Assembly (NCBI RefSeq): GCF_031755915.1
Contig: NC_083383.1
Coordinates: 24,964,501-25,028,500, forward strand
Direction: 5' to 3'
Length of the DNA stretch: 64,000 nt
Source: Ziziphus jujuba
Taxonomy: Eukaryota; Streptophyta; Magnoliopsida; Rosales; Rhamnaceae
The notes under the pieces: generated by a model
The model's database searches: none
Told to the model about the DNA's origin: nothing
What the model saw: only the letters and a program-made list of their open reading frames with translations
Shown: positions 17,501 to 27,155 of the stretch, piece by piece
Numbering within the stretch: position 1 is the stretch's first letter
How the letters are laid out: each line of letters begins with the position of its first letter
Position numbers and translations under genes: made by a program

Positions 17501-18972
17501 AAAGAAAATGAAGAAATTAAATGATTTAAAATTTTATTGGAGGGATGGCCCAAACGAAGATGCCAATCCTTGTAAGAAGTCTTGACACTAGAAAAAGAGA
17601 TAAACGGTGGAGGAACAGTAGAATGGGGAGGAGAAGGCCACTCATAGATACCTCCGTTATTTGGTCCTTGAAGCAGAGTCATTCCCGTTGGTATATCCTT
17701 CACAATAAAACCAGTAGGTGAGAATTCAATTGTGGCATTGTTATTATGGCAAAATTTAGAAACAGACACTAGATTTCGAGTCATTTTGGGCACACAAAGA
17801 ACATTTGACAGTAGAAAAGATTTATTATGAGCAGGAATATAAGCTGTACCAGTATGAGTAATATTTAAAGCATTACCATTGCCAACCATAATTGCATCTG
17901 TTCCATCATAGTCAGAATGGGCATTCAGATTGTGGAGATCATTAGTGACATGGTGAGAGGCACCTGAGTCAAGAAGCCAAGATGTTTGGGGTGGGTTCTG
18001 GATAGGAATTGAGTGATCCTGCTGACTGGAGTAATAGGCTTGCGGCATTTTGTGAACTCGAGGGGTGGGTAGAAGACCAGGCTGGGGATTATAAGTCCAC
18101 TGTTGTTTCAATTGTGGACAAAATCTGGCGGAATGACCCTGTTGACCGCACAACTGACAGCGCCCTCGATAGCCTCCAAAGGTAGAAGAAGGGGAAAAAG
18201 TACGAGTGGAATGAGATCTGGTACCAAACTTCTTTTGAGGATTGCGAGGGAAGGTGTTAGGTCCCGTGGTTTTATTAGCAACATGAGCAAGCATGGGAGA
18301 GTCTTCAGGAGTGGAAATATTTGACTTTTGAATGTAGGCTTCATATTCTAGCAAACGTTCATGGAGATCTTCAAATGAGATCTCTGTATCCCTTGATCTC
18401 AAGGCAGCAGAGATTTCTTTTAGATCATGATTTAAGCCGTTGAGTACATAAATTGTTATCTCTTCATCTTTGAGTGGTTCATTAAGTAAGGCTAATTCAT
18501 CTGCTGCGGCTTTGATTTCAAACATATAAGTTGTGATACTGCATGATCCTTGTGGGCGAACAAGCTTTTCCCGAAGTCTAATGATGCGTGATCGAGATGG
18601 CTTGGCATAAGTGAGACATAGCTTGCTCCATAACTCACGTGATGTTTTAGCTGAAGCCACCATTGATGCAAGGTCAGGAGACAGAGAGGCAAGGAGAGAT
18701 CCAAAAAGAAGTTGATCTTGCCGAGTCCAAAATAAATATGGCTGGTTGGAGGATTGGGAAGGACAAGGTAGAGAGCCATCAACATAACCGGTAAGTGCGT
18801 AACCATAAAGGAGAGCATCCCACTGTGCTTTCCAAGTGAAGAAGTTAATTGGGCTGAGCCGAATTGGTGCTTGTGTAGCAACATTAATGAAGACCAGATT
18901 GGCAAAGTCATAGGTAGGAGTATCCGTTAGAGAAGAATAAGAAGCAGAAGAGATGGGTGTGTGGTCAGCCAT
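14512..18972 (-). CDS. copia Gag-Pol polyprotein, 1486 aa
   Basis: One open frame encodes all copia functions. In order: a UBN2-type Gag region (about 35-215); a zinc knuckle CQLCGQQGHSARFC (272-285); an aspartic protease with DSG (335-337); a GAG-pre-integrase zinc site with H471/H476 and C501/C504; an integrase core with D531, D594 in SDNGGEF and E628 in AER; reverse transcriptase with YVDD at 1164-1167; RNase H with CDADW near 1327 and STEAEY near 1367; and an ADALTKPL C-terminal motif. Residues 800-890 form a Ser/Pro-rich linker of four imperfect 25-aa repeats. The ATG lies 88 bp inside the 5' LTR border. The stop codon is within the 3' LTR, so the last few residues are LTR-encoded. No stop or frameshift is present. 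Confidence 0.97.
14525..14534 (-). other. copia polypurine tract
   Basis: On the minus strand TGAGGGGGCA lies directly before the 3' LTR, the usual place for the primer of second-strand DNA synthesis. It is also coding sequence of the polyprotein C-terminus. Confidence 0.85.
16303..16575 (-). repeat. Four-copy Ser/Pro repeat in the copia integrase-RT linker
   Basis: Codons 800-890 of the polyprotein hold four imperfect units of about 25 codons, each starting with a form of SFSKSTSLS and ending in a form of HLTPHD or KLSPRD. This is an internally amplified, probably disordered linker between integrase and reverse transcriptase. Confidence 0.8.
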
Positions 18973-19047
18973 AGCAAAGGAAGGAAAAAAAATGAAAAAT
19001 TTGGCACAGATTGGATCGAAAAAAAAAACTCTGTTAGAGCTTTTAAT

Positions 19048-19059
19048 GCTCTGATACCA
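19048..19059 (-). other. copia primer-binding site (initiator tRNA-Met)
   Basis: On the minus strand TGGTATCAGAGC directly follows the 5' LTR. This is the standard plant primer-binding site complementary to the 3' end of initiator methionine tRNA. Confidence 0.95.
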
Positions 19060-19375
<316 letters not shown>

Positions 19376-19689
19376 TAGTTACTTGAAAGGCTGAATTTGA
19401 ATGATTTTAATATAATTGTCTGTCATACCCGTATCAGTTTTTTGTGCTTTTAATTTGTGCAAGAAACTATAGTTAGGCAAGAGTTGTTCCATTTGATGGT
19501 ACTATTTTATTTGTTATCAACTTATTATGTTTTTGATTCAAACTGGATTGAGGCTTTATGTTGTTCCAACCTCCCCTGATATTAGAAGTTAAATGAGCTA
19601 GGTTACAGACAGAAAATCCAGTGGAAGAACTAAACAAGAAGGAAAGAAGCAAGAGGAGGAATAAAGAAGAGTGAACAAAACGAAGGAAG

Positions 19690-20120
19690 CTTCTATCTAC
19701 CTGGATTCTCAAAAGTCTTTAGTGTCTCTAGTTTCCTCAAATCCTCCAACTTACAGTATTACTGGTAGCCTTTGAGGACTTGAGCTCTGAGAAAGCAAAG
19801 CAAATTCCTTAGGCATGTGGCTTATCAAGTAGCACTTGTACATGTCCAAGTATGTCAGCTTCTCCTTACTCTAAATCTCAACACCTATCAAGGATTAGAA
19901 TCCGCAGATTCCTAAGTTTGCAAATTGAATTGGGAAGCTCTGTGATTTTGGACACTCCCCTTAAGCTAAGATTTCTAAGCTGTTTCATTTTCTTCATGCC
20001 TTTCAAGAACCCAACTCTCTTCTACTTCAACAAGATGTTTAACTGAGAGTTGCCACCTACCCAGTTGAAGAACTTTCACATACTTCATCTTTGAGAACCA
20101 TTCTTGCCTGAAACCAAGAT
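19690..20120 (-). pseudogene. Leucine-rich-repeat remnant of an NBS-LRR-type resistance gene
   Basis: Reading leftward, broken frames give LRR-type text: KMKQLRNLSLRGVSKITELP, then NSICKLRNLRILILDRC followed by a stop, and after a frame change KLTYLDMYKCYLISHMPKEF. The spacing of leucines (LxxLxxLxL) and the LTYLDMYxCYLISHMPK segment resemble the LRR part of CC-NBS-LRR resistance proteins. There are at least two in-frame stops and frame changes, and no NB-ARC motifs are present, so this is a fragment. It lies just beyond the 3' end of OPR copy 2 in opposite orientation. The family call is from pattern recognition only. Confidence 0.7.
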
Positions 20121-20898
20121 TAGTCTCACACTCTTACTCACATGGGTTAGATTGAATGGTTTTAGATGGGTGGATTAGCGTACTATTCCAATAGATTTAG
20201 GGATAAAACGAAGGGTTCCCTCTTTTGTTTAGATTTCTCTTTTATATTTCGATTTTGTTGTAGTTTTGCTTCTTTTGTTTAGCCGCTATTGTGTTTTCTT
20301 TGAGCAAATGTCGTTTGGGGTTGTTGTGCTCGGCAAAGGGGCACGTGATACACACATATGGATGACACTGTCCATCCTTTCATTTGTGAAAATGGGGATT
20401 GGACTAACATGGAATAATTTGTACATGGAGAGCTGAGATTGACAGTATAAAGTATAGGATGTTAAGCATATTTATTTTTATAAAATAGCTATTATCAATT
20501 TCAAATGTGTACTAACATAAGAAAAATTATATCTATGGAATAAGTATTCTATTTCTGCATCCAAATGCATAAGATGCCTTGCTCGGGTTTAGGTTGATGA
20601 ATAGATACAAATGGGATAGCTTCGCTTCTTCTTCGTGCCCGCTCTTCTTTTAGATGGAGAACATAATGGGGCTGAAAAGGTACTTTGGGATGGTGAAAGC
20701 AGGTTCCTTTATCGGTTAGATGGAAAGTTTGATCGATTTGACCAAAGAATTATACTTGTAAAGCTAAATTACCCATTGAGATATAGTATTTTCGCAAATA
20801 AAAGATGCCAAAATGGTTTTATGAATTGTATTTTATATATAAATATATAGAAAATTATATATTGAGACTTGAAAAGACAATATATATATATATATATA
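20121..20898. other. Unassigned spacer
   Basis: No convincing gene. An open frame of 71 codons at 20635-20850 has no motif I recognise and runs into AT-rich low-complexity DNA. The end of the spacer is a (TA)n tract that carries the left target duplication of the large MULE. Confidence 0.4.
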
Positions 20899-20906
20899 TA
20901 TAAATA

Positions 20907-22072
20907 GAGAATTGCTATGAAGTGAGATTTTTCATACGGTATGGAGTGAGATGCCGTTACTTTTAACTCCCGTTTGATTTGCACTGTACATTTATTTTGA
21001 AAAAAAAAAAACTTGCTGTTGCTTTGCCTGGGTTAAATGAAAGGGACCGTGGCACCTATTTTCAAAAAAAAAAAAAAAAAAAAAAATAGAACACGAAACT
21101 GCAGAGAAGAGAAGCTCCCGCACCTCCAGCTCCAGATCCAGAATCCCTAAACCAGCAGCAGCTCAAGCTTACTCTTGTTCTTCTCTGCCGCCAGCGTGCT
21201 CCTCTCTGCCGCCCAACACCTCCAGTAGCCACCCCGCACCTCCAGCAACACAGCCGCTTTCAGGTTCGTTCCTTCTCTTCCTCTTTCATTTTGCGATTTT
21301 TAGGTATCACCTCTGCTATATTTTATTTTTTGATTGTAATTTTAATAAGACTATACTAGAGTTGGTTTTATAAATTTGTCCAGGTATGATGCATTACTGT
21401 ATTTCTGTTCTAAGTAATTGGGATATGGAACTGCATAAAAGTTTTTCTGTCCTGTAGGTTGGGCGTCTCAATGGCATTCAAATATTGTGCATCTCTTGTT
21501 AGTAATGTAATGAGGGACGTTTATAAATTTTTTTTGCATGGAATTTTATGAAAAGTCTTCTTTATGACCTAGCAATTCTTCAAATATCAAATCTAATCAT
21601 GGGGACCATGTGGTTTGCATTCTGCTTGTCTTCACATCAGCGTTGCTGTTGCAACAATTTTTTTTGAGCGGCATTGCTGCTTATTGTTGTAGTCTTGTGT
21701 TGAACAAAATAGTCTTCTGCATCTTGCTTGGTGCAAAATAATGCCGGATTATACATGAATGCAAAAGAATGTTTGATAATTGCTGTGAATATAATTGATG
21801 CATTTATTGTATGGTTGTTTTTCCATTTTTGTGAGTATAACAGTTCAAGTACAGAGATCTGTGGGCAAATGGTCTATGCGATGGGTATAAGCTCCTTGTT
21901 GATTTTGAATATAGGTCATTTTATAATGTGAAGTGATTGCTGTTAAGTTGGACAATAGTATATAGAAATTTAGGTGTTTCTGTATTTGTATTATGTTCTA
22001 GCCCCTTCATTTGAGGAGCTAGTTTAATGATTTAGTCCTGGTGTTGCTGGTTATGTTTTCAGTTTAACTATG
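20907..22072 (+). repeat. Left inverted arm of the large MULE
   Basis: Matches the reverse complement of about 30135-31554. It contains the probable promoter and leader of the transposase (GC-richer, CTCC-rich stretch at 21110-21270). Compared with the right arm it lacks about 400 bp, with GGTAT at the break. It carries an open frame (21728-21931, 67 codons) that also exists in the right arm. Confidence 0.88.
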
Positions 22073-22420
22073 AAAATTAAACTGAAATTCACTAGCCATG
22101 CATGATATTTGAAATCTAATATTCATTAAATCTCATAATCTTAAATGTACGGTGTATGGTTTTTACGTGAAAGGTAGGAAATAAAAAATTGTTTCTTGTG
22201 AATTCAGTCATATACATACATGGCTATGCATTTGACAATTGGTGTGACATTTACTGTATGAAATTTTTAATTTCATATTAGTTTGGATCATATAATTCTA
22301 TGTGAATGTTTTGGTTCTTGACTATAGTTATTTTCTTTGCTTTTTGGATTTTTCTGCCATTGTATTTCTTGAATAGACATAGAGCTATGTGAATGACATA
22401 AGCTAAATTTGCTTGCAGCA

Positions 22421-24925
22421 ATATGTCAGACGACACTGGAACTCAATGTACACTCCACAAGTTGTAGAACAAAAAAAGCCAAATGTTAAACAAGAATTTC
22501 AAACAATTGAAGAGGCTTTTCAATTTTACAATGCATATGCAAGAGAATGTGGATTTAGTGCAAGAATGAGTACTAGTAAGAGAAAAAAAGGAACAAATGA
22601 GCTAATATGGAAACAGTTTGTGTGTTTTAAGGAAGGAGAGACAAATGAACATTATCAGAAGAAAGAAAAACATACAGTTCAAAGATCTGGTGAAAGGAAT
22701 CGAGGATTAGTTCGAGTTGGCTGCAAAGCTAAGATGACAGTGGTTAAGAGTCAAACACGACCAAATTGGATTGTTAGTCAATTTGTAGAAGAGCATAACC
22801 ATGCACTTGCTACTCCAAGCAAGATACATTTGTTAAGATCTCATAGAGTTGTATCAGCTGCAAAAAGAGGTTTGAGCCAATAGTTATCAGAAGCAAATAT
22901 TCCAATGTGTCAACAAATAAGGGTGCTAGAAATAGAAGCTGGTGGTCCTCAAAATATCGGATGTGTTGAGAAAGATGTAAGGAACTATGGACAGAGGGTG
23001 AGAGATGAACAAAAAGATAATGATGCAGAATTGTTAATTGAATTTTTTTCTTCTGAGGAAGAAAAAAATCCAACCTTTTACTTTAAGTATGAACTCAATC
23101 CAACCTTTTACTTTAAGTATGAACTCGATGAAGAAAGCAGGCTTGTTAGATGCTTCTGGGCAGATCCTTTTGCAAGGAGATCGTATCATTTCTTTGGTGA
23201 TGTAGTAGTGTTTGACACAACTTACAACACGAATAAATACGATATGATATTTGCTCCATTGGCAGGAGTAAACCATCATGGTCAGACTGTTATTTTTGGA
23301 TGTGCTTTGTTGAGTGGTGAAAAAACCGAATATTTTATTTGGTTATTCAATCAATTGTTGGATGCAATGCCGAGGGGTGCACCTCAGGTGATTATTACGG
23401 ATCAAGATCCTGCAATGACGAAGGCCATTGCTTAAGTTCTTCCATCAACTTGTCATCGATACTGTATCTGGCATATTTTGAATAAATTTGCGGAGAAGAT
23501 AAATACAATGGTTTATCGGGATAACTATCATTGGTTCAAAAATATAATTTGTAACTCGGAGACTATTGAAGAGTTTGAGACTTGTTGGGCTGAGTTGTTG
23601 AAGAATAGTAATTTGGGAGATAATACATGGTTGCGCCAAATGTATGAAATTCGCAACAAGTGGGTTCCTGTTTATTTTAATCATATATTCAATGTAGGAA
23701 TGTTGAGCAGTCAAAGAGCAGAAAGTTCACATGATTTTTCAAAAGGTACATCTCAAACAAAAATTCATTGATGGACTTTATTGTACGTTTTAATAGAGCT
23801 ATTAATCATCAAAGACATGATGAGGTAGTTGCAGATCATATTGATGTGAATGAGCAACCAAAGTTGAAAACTATGTGCCCAATGGAGACTCAAATGGTGA
23901 AAATTTACACAAAGAGAAATTTTATAATTTTTCAAGATGAGTTATTTGAAAGTTCTGCGTATTTCTTAAGTTGCACGTTTGAGGATGATGAGTCTATGTT
24001 TTATATTGTACGGAAGGCTAGTGGAAGTTGCTCATCAAGGAATAGACAGCTTAAATATAATAAACTTTCAGATTCTGTGTCATGCAGTTGTAGGCTATTT
24101 AACTTTAATCGAATTCCATGTAGACATATATTAGCCTACTTTCGAATTAAACAAGTCATGTTTTTGCCAAGCAAATACATTCTTAGGAGATGGACAAAAA
24201 GTGCAAAAATTGGTGAAGTGTGGGATAACAATGGTCAAGAAATGAATGACCATGACGATATGTCATTGGTGACTAGGCATGCAAGTTTATCTCGAGCTTG
24301 TTCTAATTTAATTGATGATGCATCTCTTACAGTTGAGGGTACCAAATTTATTTTGAATGAGATTGAATTGCTACGTGGTAAAATTAAAGAAATGAATGGT
24401 GATGGAATGACAGTGCCAGAAACAACTAGCAAAAGAAGTACAAAAGAGCTTCCAAGTATTAATAATCCGTCACATGTATGATCAAAAGGATGTGGGAAAA
24501 GATTTAAAAATCCAAAAGAGATGTTAGTTTCAAAATCACGCCTTTGTCGAGGATGTGGACTTCGTGGACAGCAACACAATAAGAGGAATTGTCCTCGGTT
24601 GCAAGAAAGGTAAATATATGAGATTCTCTCTTAGATATATATATATATATATTAAGCAAAAAATAATTTTATATATGCAAGATAATTTTATTCATATAAT
24701 TTTTCAGCTTTGTAATATATATTTTATTTTTTTATCATATAGATCTACAATGAATAACCAAGACATCAATTCCAATTCGGCAAGTGAAGATGATGACTTA
24801 ACTTCTCATGCTGGTAATTTCTTCTATATGACTAGACATAAACTTTTTATTATGCTGGTAATTTGAATCCTCATAATGTTATTTTTATTGTAGGATCAAA
24901 TTTACATGGTGCAAAAAGATCGTAA
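22421..24925 (+). pseudogene. FAR1-type MULE transposase, degenerate
   Basis: A DDE transposase of the FAR1/FHY3-related Mutator group. Order: FAR1 DNA-binding domain (about 22470-22880, EAFQFYNAYARECGF then VGCKAKM and EEHNHAL); MULE catalytic domain with FDTTY and DQDPAM aspartates and a QRAES glutamate; SWIM zinc finger CSCRLFNFNRIPCRH; and after it a knuckle CRGCGLRGQQHNKRNC. The first coding exon follows an acceptor at 22419 (TTGCAG). Two 3' introns are visible (24610-24742 and about 24813-24894), and translation ends at 24923-24925. Damage: a probable frameshift near 22444, stops at 22881-22883, 23433-23435 and 24479-24481, a frameshift near 23745, and a 30-bp in-frame duplication at 23067-23126. 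It could not make full-length transposase. Confidence 0.9.
23067..23126 (+). repeat. 30-bp in-frame tandem duplication in the transposase
   Basis: Two adjacent copies of a unit encoding NPTFYFKYEL, which normally occurs once in this family just before the catalytic domain. The duplication keeps frame. Confidence 0.9.
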
Positions 24926-25515
24926 TTGTCATATCGTGGAAGTTGTGTGACCATGAAGATTGATAGGAGATTATGAATATCAATATGAATTAGAAAGCTG
25001 GTTGTATGAAAACTATGTGTAATGTATGAGAACTATGTGTAATTTGGTCACTTTGATTATTTAAACATATGCTGGTTTTTGGACCTATGTGTAATGTGTC
25101 ACATTTTGTAGTTTTTAAAGCAATTTCTGTAGAATTATTCATATTCAAATTATAATTATATTTTTATTATTATATATTTAAATCTGAAAAATGTAAAAGT
25201 TAGTTCATCTTATTATATAAAAACTGATTTTTCATATACATATATATTGATAGTAAGCATTTGTTTGTGGAAACTAAGTTATATAGCTTTTATATTTTTC
25301 GGCTCATAAACTATGTTATGTAATTGTTTGTTTGTTTTTAAAATAAAAGTTGCTATTTGATTACCAGTGTATGACCGTTTAATAATTTTTACACATATCA
25401 AATACAATTTTTACACATATCAATTTTTACAATTTTTACACATTGCTTCAAATTCCTCTAATAATTGTCAAACATACTTTCAAGTACAAATTATTACATA
25501 TCATTTCTAATAAAT
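24926..25515. other. Convergent 3' intergenic region of the large MULE
   Basis: About 590 bp of AT-rich DNA between the facing 3' ends of the transposase and the GRF gene. It holds a short direct repeat of TTTTTACACATATCAA near 25387-25430 and no gene. Both genes should be polyadenylated here. Confidence 0.6.
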
Positions 25516-26402
25516 CTACATATTCTTATAAAAAGAACAAATTGATATGGTAGCTATAACAATGATAGTTAGAAATCTCCAGTCATAGTCGCTTTTCCTT
25601 TGATGCTGCTGCTTTTCTGTCAAGATTTTAAGTAGACCCTTGGCAGTATAATTCAACTCCCTTACATTATTATTTAGACTAACCATTTCATTAATCAACA
25701 TTTCTGTAACACCCTGTCCCGAACCATGTCGGAATTTTTGCACGTTGACCGAGGTTGACTGTTAACCGTTGACTTTGACTTTGATCGAAAGGGTCAAAAG
25801 TTGACTTTTTGACCCGATTGGAATTCTAGGTTGACTGAGGTACCGTTACGAAGTACACATTGGCACGAGTTCGTAGACTAGTAGCACGTTGAAAACGGAG
25901 CTACGGTTTGAAAGTTATGAGCAAAACAAGTTGAGGTCCAAATTGTCCAAGGGGTGCCCGAGTTGACTTTTTATTCATGCAAGGTTGAGCTTTGACTCAT
26001 GCATGGTTGTGAAGTGCTCGTCGATACGAGTCCGTAGACTAGCGGCACGTCCGATTTGGACATGTAGTTTGAAAGTTATGGACCTGTAGAGTTTTTCAAA
26101 CACCGTATTATTTTAATATTATTTTTGAACGTGTAACGATGTGCCACGTGTGACTTAATGAAGGTGACCATGTGTCGCCATGTTGAGAAGCCATATGCCA
26201 ACCATGTGTAATATCATATTATTTTATTATTATTTTAAATAATAATATTATTATTTAATTATTTTTTTTATTTCATTTTATTTTTATTTTTCTTTTTCCT
26301 TTTCTTTTTCTTTTCTTTTTCCCCACGTGGGAAAACACCTTTCTCTTTTCTTTTCCTTTCCTTCCCTTCTTCTTCCCCGAGCGCGACAGAGACAAAAAAA
26401 CA

Positions 26403-26432
26403 CACAGACTTCTCTCTCTCTCTCTCTCTCCT
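26403..26432. repeat. (CT)n-rich tract in solo LTR copy 1
   Basis: About ten CT units in a pyrimidine-rich stretch (26285-26460) that ends just before the GC-rich part of the LTR. It could belong to a transcribed leader of the LTR; that is a guess. Confidence 0.6.
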
Positions 26433-26579
26433 TTGACTCTCTCCCCTGCTCTCTTTGACCGGCCTTTTGGCCGGATTTCAGTCGCCGGAAAGCCACATGT
26501 GCTGGCCACCGGTGAAGCCCAGCTCGCTGCGACCTCAGCCTCCAATTTTCCCGACCAGTCGCCGCCGGACGCGCCCAGA

Positions 26580-27155
26580 TAGGGATGTCAATTTGCCCCG
26601 CCCATCTCCAAAACCGCGGTGCACCGCCCCTAACGAGGCGGTTTTTCCCCGAAAATTCAGGGATGCGGGGCGGGCTCGGGGCAAATGCTTAAAAACCGAG
26701 TCGAGGACGGGTCGGGGATGGGGAATAATAACCCCGCCCCGAACCCGCCCTGTTATATATATATATATATTTATTTATTATTTTTTTTATAAAATTTTAT
26801 TTATGTAAAATCATTTTCTTTTTTTATTATTTATTTTTCTAAATATGTATTTTATTATAATTGTAAATTTGTTCCTTGATGTATTTTATTATATTTTTAT
26901 TGCATTGTAGTCATTTTCTTTATATTTTAATCATAAAATAATTTTTTTATATAAATTTTAAAAAAAATATATCAATTAAAAAACAAAATGGGGAAAACCG
27001 TCCCGCCCCATCCCCGCCCCGCAAAAGCCCCGATCCCGCCCCGCACCTAAAGAAACGGGGAAAATCGCGGGGATGGGATGTAAAATTCCCCACGGGGACG
27101 GGGACGGGGATGGAATTTTAAAAACCGGCCCCGCCCTGCCCCGTTGACATCCCTA
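26580..27155. mobile_element. hAT-type MITE nested in solo LTR copy 1
   Basis: A 576-bp element with termini TAGGGATGTCAA and TTGACATCCCTA. GC-rich inverted arms (26580-26753 and 26990-27155, rich in CCCCGCCC/GGGGCGGG) surround an AT-rich core. The flanks are CGCCCAGA on the left and TGCCCAGA on the right, an 8-bp duplication with one mismatch. The TAGGG start and 8-bp duplication indicate the hAT superfamily. There is no coding capacity. Confidence 0.88.

Noticed and set aside
14584..18344. Several + and - strand open frames within the copia element
   Set aside because: They are other-frame readings of the single 1486-codon polyprotein.
20635..20850. 71-codon open frame before the large MULE
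   Set aside because: No recognised motif. Its 3' half runs into AT-rich microsatellite-like DNA, and there are no promoter or splice features to support it.
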